Positions 8,173 through 15,212 of a DNA stretch of 23,072 bases are shown here, in pieces. Positions within the stretch are counted from its first letter, which is position 1. Every line of letters begins with the position of its first letter. A model generated the notes under the pieces. The model did no database searches, was not told where the DNA came from, and saw only the letters and a list, made by a program, of their open reading frames with translations. The translations under genes were made by a program, and so were the position numbers. Source of the DNA: a virus; IMG/VR virus record IMGVR_UViG_3300036832_000156, positions 1 through 23,072 of that record. One strand, written 5' to 3'.

Positions 8173-8907
8173 TCACGCTCCTGCTGTCTCGGATCGGTAC
8201 TGACCGTGGATTTCCCCGGGGAGCACCTGGGGGGTGTCGCTGATAGCGGTTACCGCACGCTCTCCCCACACCTTCTGACCAGTGCGGGACTCAATGAGAG
8301 CAATGACCACCTTGGCTACCCGGGTAGTGGAGATGGCGATCATGGACTCGATCTCGGTGGAGATGCGGACTTGGTAGATCTGCCGGAAGAGCCGCTTGTC
8401 GGCCTCCATGGCGTTGGTACGGGTGACCCCCATGACGGTGAGGCGGCGCACCGTGCCACCCGGGCAAGTCACCTGGGCGAAGCGGGGGTGCAGTCGACCG
8501 AGCGCCAGAGCGCCGCTGATCTGAGAGATGTGCTGGTTGATCCTGGCCGAGGCGGTCACGGTGTAGTCGAAGTCCATGGGGATCGGGTACTCCATGAACA
8601 CGGCGTCACTGAAGGGGATGTCCTGGAGGTAGCGAAACCAGATCGGCACCCAGCCCCGGTGCTCCCGCTCATGGGCCACCCGCTCGCTCAGGAAATTCAC
8701 CACCATATTCGGATATACGATGCGCCGCTCTTCTCTCTCAGGGTTGTGAAACCACACCGGCACCGGGCGAGGCGTGCCTGGGCTGGTGTTGAGATCGGTG
8801 ACCGTGACGCCCTGGAGGAGGGTCTTGAGGCCCATGTCCTCTTCGGTGTAGAGGCCCAGGAAGGGAGGGTTGGGGTCGGTGTCATACGTGGGGTTGACGA
8901 CGGTCAT
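8173..8907 (-). CDS. Virion protein, tail-completion/terminator position
   Basis: A 244-residue protein just upstream of the sheath, with no family I can name with confidence. The N-terminal 50 residues are Pro-rich and look flexible. The middle contains the YPNMVVNFLSERVAHEREHR helix and EYPIPMDFDYTVTASARINQ, a hydrophobic and polar strand followed by a helix (HISQISGAL), a layout seen in tail-completion proteins that cap the tube at the neck. A long C-terminal strand/helix region follows. The ATG overlaps the TGA of the 128-residue gene by four bases. Position between neck and sheath genes supports a tail terminator or neck role; this is inference, and a purely structural decoration role is not excluded. 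Confidence 0.5.
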   Translation of the reverse strand: MTVVNPTYDTDPNPPFLGLYTEEDMGLKTLLQGVTVTDLNTSPGTPRPVPVWFHNPEREERRIVYPNMVVNFLSERVAHEREHRGWVPIWFRYLQDIPFSDAVFMEYPIPMDFDYTVTASARINQHISQISGALALGRLHPRFAQVTCPGGTVRRLTVMGVTRTNAMEADKRLFRQIYQVRISTEIESMIAISTTRVAKVVIALIESRTGQKVWGERAVTAISDTPQVLPGEIHGQYRSETAGA

Positions 8908-9290
8908 CTCAGGCTTCCGGCCAACTCGGAGTAGAAGACCTCTTCGATGTCACCGCTCTGTCTCGCCAACTCGGTAGCCACTTCGGTGATCTGGTAGTGG
9001 TTCTCCATCTGGTTGGCGATGGAGGCCATGCCCCACACCCCCGGTGAGGACGGGATACCGACCACGACGTTGCCCTGGTCCTCAAAAACCTGAAGGTGTT
9101 CTGCCACGTCATGGAACAGGGAGATGCTGCTCTCACCCTTGATCAGCATCTGCATGTGACCACGCAATGCCTCACCGGCTGCATGGGCGGCGGGCATGAC
9201 AGCCTTCTGCATTTTTCCGTATTGGCGTGCGGCCTTGCCCAGCATCTCCACGTCTGCTTGCTTGACGCAGTTGAATAAAGAGGAAGGCAT
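8904..9290 (-). CDS. Neck protein, HK97 gp10-like
   Basis: A 128-residue protein, first gene of the leftward tail operon. The layout is a long N-terminal helix (DVEMLGKAARQYGKMQKAVM, then PAAHAAGEALRGHM), a central strand region (FEDQGNVVVGIP) and a segment WGMASIANQMENHYQI. This matches the general shape of HK97-gp10-like head-tail joining proteins, in which the ANQMENHY-type stretch corresponds to the conserved 'A...E.G' region. The assignment is by pattern only. GAGGG lies a few bases before the ATG. It starts right at the divergent region, so it is probably the first gene of its transcript. Confidence 0.5.
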   Translation of the reverse strand: MPSSLFNCVKQADVEMLGKAARQYGKMQKAVMPAAHAAGEALRGHMQMLIKGESSISLFHDVAEHLQVFEDQGNVVVGIPSSPGVWGMASIANQMENHYQITEVATELARQSGDIEEVFYSELAGSLR

Positions 9291-9413
9291 TTTCCCTCTG
9301 TCGCTGGGCGTTTTTTGGCTGGTGCTGCTTGACCGGCGTTGGCGGGCCGGATAGCTCCAAGCGTAGGTCCGGGTGTCGCACCCCCCTTGACCACCCGAAC
9401 GTAGCCTGGGGGT
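9291..9413. promoter_or_regulatory. Divergent intergenic region between the two structural operons
   Basis: This is the largest non-coding gap in the window and the only place where transcription of the leftward tail operon and the rightward neck/fibre/lysis operon can both begin locally. For the plus strand, TTGACC at 9329-9334 sits 17 bases before TAGCTC at 9352, a weak -35/-10 pair; a second TTGACC lies at 9387. A small perfect inverted repeat, GGGTG-TCG-CACCC, spans 9371-9383. A T6 run lies at 9311-9316. No strong consensus promoter is visible on the minus strand, so a phage-specific or host-alternative sigma site, or transcription from outside, is possible. Confidence 0.4.
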
Positions 9414-9419
9414 GTGTCA

Positions 9420-10529
9420 GTGACTGGGCCGGTCAGCGGACTTCCGAACCCGTACGACATCACCGCAGGCGTACCGGGGCAGTACCCCGATTCCGATCAA
9501 GGGTCGCTCTACCCCCCAGTAGATCCCTCTTCGACCCAGCGGATCGCTCAGATGGCCCGACTCCGACTCCGGGATCTGCCCCGGCCCTTCCTGGCGAGGC
9601 AGACCTGCTCTGGAGCAGCCTGGCGGTTTGAGCTACCCGTGGAGAACGTCGAAGCGGGCAGCTTCCAGGTGGTGCTCACCGACACCACCCAGGAGGGCAC
9701 GACGAACCAAGTCCTGGGCCAGGACTACTTCCTCGATGCCCATGGTGGTGTCCTCACCTTCCGGGTCGCTCCCGTGGGGGGCATGCTCATGGTGGCGCAG
9801 GGCACCTACTACCGGGACTTCCTGCCCGCCGAGCTTGACCTCTATATCCGCACGGCCTACATCCAGCACACCTACGGCACCGAGCCGACTGAGCAAGTCG
9901 ACATCTACGGCGACACTCCGGTGCTGCCACCCCCTCCGAACTCAGCGGGCCAGCCCATCTACCCCGGCACCCCGGCCCCCATGATGCTCAACGAGGTGGA
10001 GGAGTACCCAGTCTCCATCCTGGTCACGATCATGGCCCTGTGGGACATGGCCGTGGGCATCGCCCAGCAGCACGACATCCATACCCCGGACGGGGTGACC
10101 ATCCCCATCAGCCAGGTGTTCCAGCAGTTGATGTCGATGATCAACGCCCTCCAGACCCAGTACCTGACCCTGTCGAGCGCCCTGGGCGTGGGCCTGTATC
10201 GCATCACCCAGTCCAGGCTGCGCCGGGTCAGCCGTACTACCAAGAGGTTGGTGCCCATCTTCCGATCCAAGGAGTACGACGACATCACCTGGCCCCAGCG
10301 GGAGATGCCGCAGATCGATGTCACGCAGAAGATGTACACCTACCAGGGCACCTGGGATGCCACCCGGGCCTACAACCCCCAGGATCTCATCGACTACAAG
10401 AACCACCGGTACGTGGCCCTCCAGCCCAGCACCAACATCGACCCCACCCTGGACGTGGACCCCAAGACCGGGTCCGGGTACTACTGGGCCTGGACCACCA
10501 TCAACACGGGGTGGGTGGGCTGGTGGTAG
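9420..10529 (+). CDS. Head-to-tail adaptor with C-terminal carbohydrate-binding-like domain
   Basis: A 369-residue protein. After a flexible N-terminus comes a beta-rich region (about 65-130), then a helical core including EEYPVSILVTIMALWDMAV, DGVTIPISQVFQQLMSMINA and YRITQSRLRRVSRTTKRLVP. The last segment resembles neck/adaptor proteins of other high-GC phages, by remembered pattern. The final 64 residues look like a separate small domain: YQGTWDATRAYNPQDLIDYK, then HRYVALQ and an aromatic end (YYWAW, WVGWW). This is the order of CBM5/12-type modules. A GTG at 9414 is possible, but GGGGG at 9408-9412 is better spaced for the GTG at 9420. It is the first gene of the plus operon. The adaptor role and the sugar-binding role are both inference. 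Confidence 0.55.
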   Translation: MTGPVSGLPNPYDITAGVPGQYPDSDQGSLYPPVDPSSTQRIAQMARLRLRDLPRPFLARQTCSGAAWRFELPVENVEAGSFQVVLTDTTQEGTTNQVLGQDYFLDAHGGVLTFRVAPVGGMLMVAQGTYYRDFLPAELDLYIRTAYIQHTYGTEPTEQVDIYGDTPVLPPPPNSAGQPIYPGTPAPMMLNEVEEYPVSILVTIMALWDMAVGIAQQHDIHTPDGVTIPISQVFQQLMSMINALQTQYLTLSSALGVGLYRITQSRLRRVSRTTKRLVPIFRSKEYDDITWPQREMPQIDVTQKMYTYQGTWDATRAYNPQDLIDYKNHRYVALQPSTNIDPTLDVDPKTGSGYYWAWTTINTGWVGWW

Positions 10530-11188
10530 CTCCGTACCCTGATATTCCTCCGACTCCCAGCCACCTGAACTCAACCCAGTTCAAGGACCACGTCCACCCT
10601 CATCAGATGGCCCTGCCTGGCATGGAGCACATGGCTCACCCCTGGGCCGAGCACCTGTCCCGTGGCTTCATGTTGCAGTTCAGTAGTAGCCGCAGTGAGC
10701 ACCACCTGACCGCCATGGACGTGTCCGACCCGAAGTGGGGACCGCAGGAGGCGGCAAGCCTGGACTGGGCCAAGAGCCATCGAGATGTGCCAGGTGAAAT
10801 CAAGATGGTGCTGAACTACCAGGCCGGTGGCAAGGAGACTCACGGGCAGGGCGTAGCCAAGGGACTGGCCGGGGCGCTCATGCACTCGGCCCACCATTGG
10901 GACTTCGGCCAGGAGACTCTGCCGATCCATTCCCATGTTCGCACCGAAGCTGGAGAGCACTTCGCCACCAAGACCCGGCCTGACCTCAAGCCCGATGTGT
11001 GGAGCAACCTGGACAAGCCTGGTGCGAGGTACCGAACCAAGGGCAAGGCTTCGCATGCCCCTGTCGAGTGGCCCAACGTAGGCCCGGAGTTCCACCCCTT
11101 CCAGAAGCAGAAGGCTGAAGCAGAGAGGGCTGCTGCCACCAAGATGAGGACACCGAAGAAGGCCAAAGGCCAGGGGACGTTGTTCTGA
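10523..11188 (+). CDS. GNAT-like protein of unknown role in neck operon
   Basis: A 221-residue protein if translation begins at the GTG at 10523, which overlaps the last codons of the adaptor gene. The open frame extends further upstream inside that gene, but an overlap of hundreds of bases is unlikely. The centre has the order of a GNAT acetyltransferase fold: a strand GEIKMVLNYQ (91-100), a GxGxA-like turn and helix GQGVAKGLAGALMHSAHH, then a strand PIHSHVRTEAGEHFAT, which resembles the HS..RT..G signature of GNAT-like proteins common in actinophages. The acceptor substrate is unknown. The C-terminus is Lys/Ala-rich and probably disordered. Its stop overlaps the next ATG (ATGA). The frame is surely coding; the fold is a modest inference, and a purely structural protein is the alternative. 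Confidence 0.5.
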   Translation: MVAPYPDIPPTPSHLNSTQFKDHVHPHQMALPGMEHMAHPWAEHLSRGFMLQFSSSRSEHHLTAMDVSDPKWGPQEAASLDWAKSHRDVPGEIKMVLNYQAGGKETHGQGVAKGLAGALMHSAHHWDFGQETLPIHSHVRTEAGEHFATKTRPDLKPDVWSNLDKPGARYRTKGKASHAPVEWPNVGPEFHPFQKQKAEAERAAATKMRTPKKAKGQGTLF

Positions 11189-11694
11189 TGCCGCTCTACA
11201 CCCCCGACTACATCGCCAAGGATCGGGTGATTCGCATGAACGAGGTCATGCGGAACTACCAACGGGTATGGGGCGAGAACGTGCTGTGGTCCGAGTACGA
11301 CGCCCTGGACTCCTCCAAGCACAACGTCTACGACGAGGGACCGACCCGGGTGTGGTACCCACCCTGCACCCTGCCGGTCATGTTCCTCGACTTCCGCCAG
11401 GACGATCCCATGGACACCGACGAGGGCTTCTACGTCCTGTCGACGGCCTCAGTGTGCTTCCAGGTGACCGAGGCCATGAACCGGTTCAGAATAAATCCTC
11501 TCTTTACAGCCTCTCACTTCCGGGACCGATTTTCCTACGACAACATCGTCTACCGGGTGACCAAGTACGAAAAGCAGGGTTTCGTTCACGGGACATACCT
11601 CACCGTGAGCGCCCTGGGCGAGCAAGTCAAGGCCGAAGAAGTCGTTAACGACGCCCAGCAGCAAGACTTCTTCGTGCAGCAGTTGGTGTGGTGA
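11188..11694 (+). CDS. Head closure/stopper-like neck protein
   Basis: A 168-residue protein with no named family recognised. It contains NVLWSEYDAL, NVYDEGPTRVWYPPCTLPVM, FRQDDPMDTDEGFYVLSTAS and a C-terminal strand region FVHGTYLTVSALGEQVKAEE. The YDEG...W..P..LP pattern followed by a beta barrel-like remainder fits head-closure (stopper) proteins that plug the portal and join the tail. This fits its place two genes after the adaptor. It is coupled by ATGA overlaps to both neighbours. An oddity is a run of rare, AT-rich codons (AGA ATA AAT and others) at about 11488-11515 in an otherwise GC-rich gene, encoding RINPLFTASHF. The function is inference from position and shape. Confidence 0.5.
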   Translation: MPLYTPDYIAKDRVIRMNEVMRNYQRVWGENVLWSEYDALDSSKHNVYDEGPTRVWYPPCTLPVMFLDFRQDDPMDTDEGFYVLSTASVCFQVTEAMNRFRINPLFTASHFRDRFSYDNIVYRVTKYEKQGFVHGTYLTVSALGEQVKAEEVVNDAQQQDFFVQQLVW

Positions 11695-12140
11695 TGACCC
11701 TCCAGTACGACTTCTACCTGAGTGCCGGGGCCGACTGGCAGAAGGTGGTGCGCCTGCGTGACCAGGGCACGGGCAGGCTCATCGCCCTGGAGTCTGCCGT
11801 CATGGAGATCCGCAACACCAACTACGTCCTGGTGCTACGGCTCGACTATGACAGCGGGCGCTGCGTGGTAGCTGAGGACGGGGCCTCCATCCAGTTGCAC
11901 ATCAGCGACGACGACAGCCTGGCGTACCTGTCCCAGGGCAACTACCCCGGAGCGGTTCAAGCTGTTGGGGTTTGGGGCATCGGGCGGTCTTACATCTACG
12001 ACCTGTTCGTGCTCTACGGCACTGGGGTGCAGGACCGCATCCTGCGGGGCTACTTCTACGTGGACCCCAACATCACCCGTGGCCCCGAACTCACAGCCCA
12101 GCCCACCGCACTCGCCATCGGCCAGAGAGGCAACTACTGA
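11694..12140 (+). CDS. Fibre adaptor/upper baseplate-like protein
   Basis: A 148-residue protein. It shows the pattern of small all-beta proteins encoded just before collagen-like fibres in many phages: an opening [18 protein letters not shown], then a strand SAVMEIRN, a turn region [16 protein letters not shown], then [10 protein letters not shown] and [15 protein letters not shown]. By this resemblance it would be an adaptor connecting a receptor-binding fibre to the tail, but I cannot name a family with certainty. GTG codons at 11688 and 11691 are also in frame. The ATG at 11694 was chosen because it forms an ATGA overlap with the upstream stop, as elsewhere in the operon. Its TGA overlaps the fibre ATG. 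Confidence 0.5.
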   Translation: MTLQYDFYLSAGADWQKVVRLRDQGTGRLIALESAVMEIRNTNYVLVLRLDYDSGRCVVAEDGASIQLHISDDDSLAYLSQGNYPGAVQAVGVWGIGRSYIYDLFVLYGTGVQDRILRGYFYVDPNITRGPELTAQPTALAIGQRGNY

Positions 12141-12928
12141 TGACTGACGCCATCGTCATCACCCCCGAGACTGATGTCATCGAGATCCTGACACCAGGCA
12201 TGCCCGGACCTCCCGGCATGCCTGGCCCCCGGGGGCCAGGTGGGGTGCAGGGGCCAACCGGTCCAGCAGGCCCAGTCGGTCCCAGTGGCCCCTATGGGCC
12301 TCCAGGGGGCTTTGTAGTCGCTGCGGTCATACCAGACACCAGCCACCTCCCAGCGGCCCCTACAGCGGCTCAGGCGGGCATGGTGTGGCTGGTGGGAACG
12401 ACGAGCTACGTCGTCTACTGGTGGAACGGGACGACCTGGCAGACCCTGAACATGGCAGCCGGTCCTCAAGGGCCTCCGGGGCCAGCAGGTCCAACCGGGT
12501 CAGCCGGTCCCCAGGGAGTCGTGGGGCCAACTGGAGCGCAGGGGCCAGTGGGAGCTACTGGCGCAACCGGGAGCATGGACCAGCTATTCCCGCCCACCTG
12601 GGCAGATGCGTCCTCGCTCCTAGTCATACCGTGGAAGCCGATCACCAACTCGCTTGTCAGCTACTACGTAGATGGCTTCGGGCGCTGCCAGCTTCGGGGC
12701 GAGGTGTTCTTCCAGGGTGGAAATCCTGGGGACGCCTCCATCATCATGGCCTGCCCTCCGGGCACCACGCCCAAGCAGAACGCTGTCCTCTGCGCCATCG
12801 AGGATGTCATCCCTATGCGGGTGTATCGGGTAGACGTACGCACAGATGGCAAAATTGTCTTGAGGTTCCCTGTGCCCTACTCCACAGGCCAGCTTTTCCT
12901 CGACAGCCTCAGTTGGAGCACCCAGTAA
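12140..12928 (+). CDS. Collagen-like tail fibre / receptor-binding protein
   Basis: A 262-residue protein with two Gly-X-Y collagen-like stretches (residues about 20-57 and 107-145). They flank a short globular segment (58-106, containing [20 protein letters not shown]) of a type often found between phage collagen repeats. Residues about 146-262 form a beta-rich tip: [42 protein letters not shown]. This matches trimeric fibre heads that bind the host surface. Trimerisation through the collagen rods is expected from the repeats. The start is fixed by the ATGA overlap; a longer frame to the left is only an overlap with the preceding gene. The receptor cannot be deduced. Confidence 0.8.
   Translation: MTDAIVITPETDVIEILTPGMPGPPGMPGPRGPGGVQGPTGPAGPVGPSGPYGPPGGFVVAAVIPDTSHLPAAPTAAQAGMVWLVGTTSYVVYWWNGTTWQTLNMAAGPQGPPGPAGPTGSAGPQGVVGPTGAQGPVGATGATGSMDQLFPPTWADASSLLVIPWKPITNSLVSYYVDGFGRCQLRGEVFFQGGNPGDASIIMACPPGTTPKQNAVLCAIEDVIPMRVYRVDVRTDGKIVLRFPVPYSTGQLFLDSLSWSTQ
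12197..12310 (+). repeat. Collagen-like Gly-X-Y repeat coding segment 1
   Basis: Consecutive Gly-X-Y triplets rich in proline ([16 protein letters not shown] at its start), coding the first rod of the fibre protein. DNA is GC-rich, with GGN CCN repeats in several codon variants. Confidence 0.85.
12458..12574 (+). repeat. Collagen-like Gly-X-Y repeat coding segment 2
   Basis: A second run of Gly-X-Y triplets in the fibre gene ([13 protein letters not shown] and following), leading directly into the C-terminal tip domain. Confidence 0.85.
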
Positions 12929-12937
12929 AGGAGCGAC

Positions 12938-13117
12938 ATGAGTACTACCGAAGCCCCCGAACCTCACCCCGAAGCCCAGCCCCAAGAAGCTCCTGCGGAA
13001 CCCTATGTCGACCCCACCGGAGCACCTGGGGGGACCGGCGTACAACCGCCCGCCACCGAGGAGCCGGTCACTGAGTCTCCTGCTGAGGAGAGCGAAGACG
13101 AGTCGGAGGAAGAGTGA
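12938..13117 (+). CDS. Tiny acidic Pro/Glu-rich protein
   Basis: A 59-residue protein starting MSTTEAPEPHPEAQPQEAPA and ending in the acidic tail EESEDESEEE. It is low in complexity and predicted disordered, with no cysteine, membrane segment or known motif. The start has a good Shine-Dalgarno (AAAGGAG, four bases before ATG), which argues for a real gene. It sits 9 bases after the fibre stop and overlaps the next gene by GTGA. Function unknown. A small fibre- or DNA-mimic-type role could be imagined, but nothing in the sequence supports one. Confidence 0.65.
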   Translation: MSTTEAPEPHPEAQPQEAPAEPYVDPTGAPGGTGVQPPATEEPVTESPAEESEDESEEE

Positions 13118-13287
13118 GCACTCCACGATTCGACATGGATCTGGATGATCCTCGCTGGACTGATGGCACCTTTGAGTTCCCGTCACGGGCTGACCTGGAA
13201 CGGGAGCCAAGTCACCCTGAACTGATCCCTGACGACCACCCTGGCCCGTTCAAGGAGCGGAGAGAGGAGCAGAAGGATGGCACTTAA
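13114..13287 (+). CDS. Tiny protein of unknown function
   Basis: A 57-residue protein reading MSTPRFDMDLDDPRWTDGTF at its start. The GTG start overlaps the preceding TGA (GTGA) and has GAGGAA upstream. It is acidic/proline-rich, without membrane segments or recognisable motifs, and its last 11 bases overlap the endolysin start. An ATG at 13135 is an alternative start. Like its upstream neighbour, it sits between the fibre and the lysis genes. The tight overlaps support coding; the function is unknown. Confidence 0.6.
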   Translation: MSTPRFDMDLDDPRWTDGTFEFPSRADLEREPSHPELIPDDHPGPFKERREEQKDGT

Positions 13288-14110
13288 CCGAATCTGGCTG
13301 CCCTCTCCCAACTACTCCAGCCGGGGAGGAGCAGGCGTACGCCTGATCGTTATCCATACGGCTGAAGGATCGAAAACATACCAGTCGTTGGGTAACTACT
13401 TCGCCTCTTCATCCAGCCAGGTGTCCTCCCATACCGGGATTGATGACACTGTCAACACTGTGGGGGAATACGTAAAGCGGGGCAATAAAGCGTGGACGGC
13501 CTCAAACGCAAATCCTGTGGCCGTTCAGGCCGAGCTATGTGCCTTTGCCGCCTGGGACAGCGCCGAGTGGCACAGGCACCCCAACATGCTGTCGAACTGT
13601 GCCGCCTGGATCGCTGAGGAAGCCGCCGCCTTCGGCATCCCCATCACCAAGCTGAATGCCTCTCAGGCTCAGGGTTCAGGGCGGGGCGTATGCCAGCACG
13701 TCGATCTCGGTAGCTGGGGCGGCGGGCACACCGACTGTGGCTCTGCTTTCCCACTGGACGAGGTCATCGCTATGGCCGGGGGCCAACCAGCACCGTCACC
13801 AGGGCCTACGCCCACTCCTCCCCCGGCAGGTAAAGCGCCACCCTTTCCCTACCCAAGCTCCGATTACCTGGGCAAACCAAGCTCCGATCCACATTGTCAT
13901 TCCGGCCACTACGGCGGCGTGGATAGCACGAACGTCCGCACCTGGCAACAGCAGATGGCGAACAGGGGATGGAACATCGGTGTAGACGGCGACTTCGGAA
14001 ATCAGTCAGATCAGGTCTGTCGCCAGTTCCAGGCTGAGAAGGGCTTGTCCGTAGATGGACTTGTAGGTCCGACCACTTGGTCTACAAGTTGGACCGCAGC
14101 CGTGACCTGA
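13277..14110 (+). CDS. Endolysin: N-acetylmuramoyl-L-alanine amidase with peptidoglycan-binding domain
   Basis: A 277-residue lysin. Residues about 15-165 are an Amidase_2-type zinc amidase: the first zinc histidine (His27) in LIVIHTAEG, then SSHTGID, and a C-terminal pair of candidate ligands in QHVDLGSWGGGHTDCG (His141, His151/Cys154). It cleaves the bond between N-acetylmuramic acid and L-alanine. A Pro-rich linker (172-192) leads to a peptidoglycan-binding_1 domain: residues about 215-277, with VRTWQQQM, VDGDFGNQS and LSVDGLVGPTTW. The start has AGGAG before GCAGAAGG-ATG. There is no signal peptide, so release depends on the holin-like proteins encoded immediately after. Confidence 0.93.
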   Translation: MALNRIWLPSPNYSSRGGAGVRLIVIHTAEGSKTYQSLGNYFASSSSQVSSHTGIDDTVNTVGEYVKRGNKAWTASNANPVAVQAELCAFAAWDSAEWHRHPNMLSNCAAWIAEEAAAFGIPITKLNASQAQGSGRGVCQHVDLGSWGGGHTDCGSAFPLDEVIAMAGGQPAPSPGPTPTPPPAGKAPPFPYPSSDYLGKPSSDPHCHSGHYGGVDSTNVRTWQQQMANRGWNIGVDGDFGNQSDQVCRQFQAEKGLSVDGLVGPTTWSTSWTAAVT

Positions 14111-14111
14111 T

Positions 14112-14390
14112 GTGAGTTCGGTACCAGGCCGAGAATCTGAGGAACCGAAGGAGGTCAGTCGGCTTGAGTGGCTGGCTCAGCGTGTCAACAAGGATCAGGA
14201 ATACCCACGATGGGTAGCTATCGTCCGACAGGTAGCCGTCTTCCTGCTGGGGGTGTGGATCATCACCTACTCGGTCAATGCCAGCAGCAAGAACATCGCC
14301 TACATCATCACGGGACTGATCCTGATCGGCATCATCCCGGTGGAGACAATGCTCCTGGCCGTAACCCGGCGTCGCAAGCGAGATGAATGA
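14112..14390 (+). CDS. Holin-like protein with two membrane segments
   Basis: A 92-residue protein starting at GTG one base after the endolysin stop. The hydrophilic N-terminus (1-33) is followed by two transmembrane helices, about 35-55 (VAIVRQVAVFLLGVWIITYS) and 61-84 (NIAYIITGLILIGIIPVETM), and a basic tail RRRKRDE, which favours a cytoplasmic C-terminus. Small size, two membrane spans and position right after the endolysin fit a holin, the membrane pore that times lysis. There is no clear Shine-Dalgarno, so translation is probably coupled. No named holin family is assigned. Confidence 0.75.
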   Translation: MSSVPGRESEEPKEVSRLEWLAQRVNKDQEYPRWVAIVRQVAVFLLGVWIITYSVNASSKNIAYIITGLILIGIIPVETMLLAVTRRRKRDE

Positions 14391-14665
14391 GTGTCACCGA
14401 TCTCATCGCCCTCATTGCAGGCATAGGTGGGATCGTCGCCGCCATTGGAGGAGTCCTGCTGGCGATCAGGACCGTACGTAACAAGGAGCGCAAGGGAGCC
14501 AAGGAAGACCTCGACAGCATGAGCCACATGCTGGCCGACGAGCGCCGCCTACGCATCGAGGCGGAACGTCACAACTACGAGCTTCTACTCGATCTGGCGG
14601 AACATGGCATCAAGCCACCGAAGCAGAACGGGGGAGAGGATGGGATGGATCCGAAGAGTCTTTAG
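14387..14665 (+). CDS. Small membrane protein with coiled coil, second holin or lysis accessory
   Basis: A 92-residue protein with one N-terminal membrane segment (about 5-27, LIALIAGIGGIVAAIGGVLL) followed by a charged helix, RTVRNKERKGAKEDLDSMSH through ERRLRIEAERHNYELLL, likely a coiled coil. It is coupled to the upstream holin-like gene by an ATGA overlap. One-span proteins of this size often accompany actinophage holins and are thought to modulate or form part of the lysis pore; that role is inference. A spanin-like role is less likely because no lipobox is present. Confidence 0.65.
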   Translation: MSVTDLIALIAGIGGIVAAIGGVLLAIRTVRNKERKGAKEDLDSMSHMLADERRLRIEAERHNYELLLDLAEHGIKPPKQNGGEDGMDPKSL

Positions 14666-15212
14666 TAGCGGGGTGGCGCTGCTGCTCATCGCCGCTGCCC
14701 TATTTATCGCCTGCGCCGTAGCTCTGGTAGTGGGGAACCCTCCCGAGCCTGCGGCAGCAGGGCCACCAGGAGCACACGGCCCCCCTGGACCACAGGGGAA
14801 AACTGGGCCAACAGGACCACAAGGCCAACGGGGACCACAAGGAGAAAGAGGTGCCATTGGACCAGCCGGAACCGGATCAACAACTGCGAGCCAGGCGGGA
14901 GTAGTGGGAGCAACGGGAAGCACCGGTACGGCGGGAGCGACGGGAACGCAAGGCCAGGCAGGATCCAGCGGCTCCACAGGATCCGCTGGAGCGAAGGGCC
15001 AACCGGGTGCAATTGGCCCGTCTGGCGGTCGTGGACCTGCTGGCCCTGCTGGGCCTGCCGGTGTCCGAGGAGCGACGGGAGCTACGGGGAAGGCCGGTGC
15101 AACCGGACCACCGGGGCCAGCAGGTCAGGCGTGCCCAGCCGGATACTCCCTGAAGCCCCTCTCCGTCAAGGAGAAGAGCGAAGTCCTCAACTTCCTGGCC
15201 TGCCAGCGGTAG
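14640..15212 (+). CDS. Membrane-anchored collagen-like protein
   Basis: A 190-residue protein: a short basic start (MGWIRRVF), a membrane segment at 11-32 (GVALLLIAAALFIACAVALV), about 120 residues of Gly-X-Y repeats (41-163), and a compact C-terminus with two cysteines (Cys165, Cys188) that could form a disulfide. By the positive-inside rule the collagen rod would lie outside the membrane. The ATG at 14640 is preceded by GGGGAGAGG. An earlier ATG at 14604 lacks this and lies deeper in the upstream gene. The repeat uses many GGA, CCA and ACA codons, unlike the C-ending codons of neighbouring genes. Being last in the lysis operon and membrane-anchored, it is probably not an ordinary fibre. Its role is unknown; an adhesin made in the infected cell, or a lysis accessory, are possibilities. 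Confidence 0.75.
   Translation: MGWIRRVFSSGVALLLIAAALFIACAVALVVGNPPEPAAAGPPGAHGPPGPQGKTGPTGPQGQRGPQGERGAIGPAGTGSTTASQAGVVGATGSTGTAGATGTQGQAGSSGSTGSAGAKGQPGAIGPSGGRGPAGPAGPAGVRGATGATGKAGATGPPGPAGQACPAGYSLKPLSVKEKSEVLNFLACQR
14760..15128 (+). repeat. Collagen-like Gly-X-Y repeat in membrane protein
   Basis: About 40 Gly-X-Y triplets. The first third is Pro/Gln/charged-rich (GPPGPQGKTGPTGPQGQRG), the middle is Ser/Thr/Ala-rich (GATGSTGTAGATGTQG), and the end is Pro-rich again, so the repeat is compositionally layered. Confidence 0.85.

Noticed and set aside
9143-9463. Minus-strand open frame crossing the divergent intergenic region
   Set aside because: It overlaps the coding starts of both flanking genes in other phases and lacks a good start signal. 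The 128-residue frame has a better Shine-Dalgarno and a sensible protein.
10040-10522. N-terminal extension of the GNAT-like gene inside the adaptor gene
   Set aside because: It would require about 490 bases of overlap in another phase of a well-coding gene. Its translation there is His/Pro/Arg-rich noise.
9942-10574. Minus-strand open frame of 210 codons opposite the adaptor
   Set aside because: Gly/Val/His-rich shadow translation of a GC-rich gene, with no motifs.
12620-13210. Minus-strand open frame of 196 codons opposite the fibre and tiny genes
   Set aside because: Antisense shadow. The plus-strand genes here have ribosome-binding sites and overlapping start-stops.
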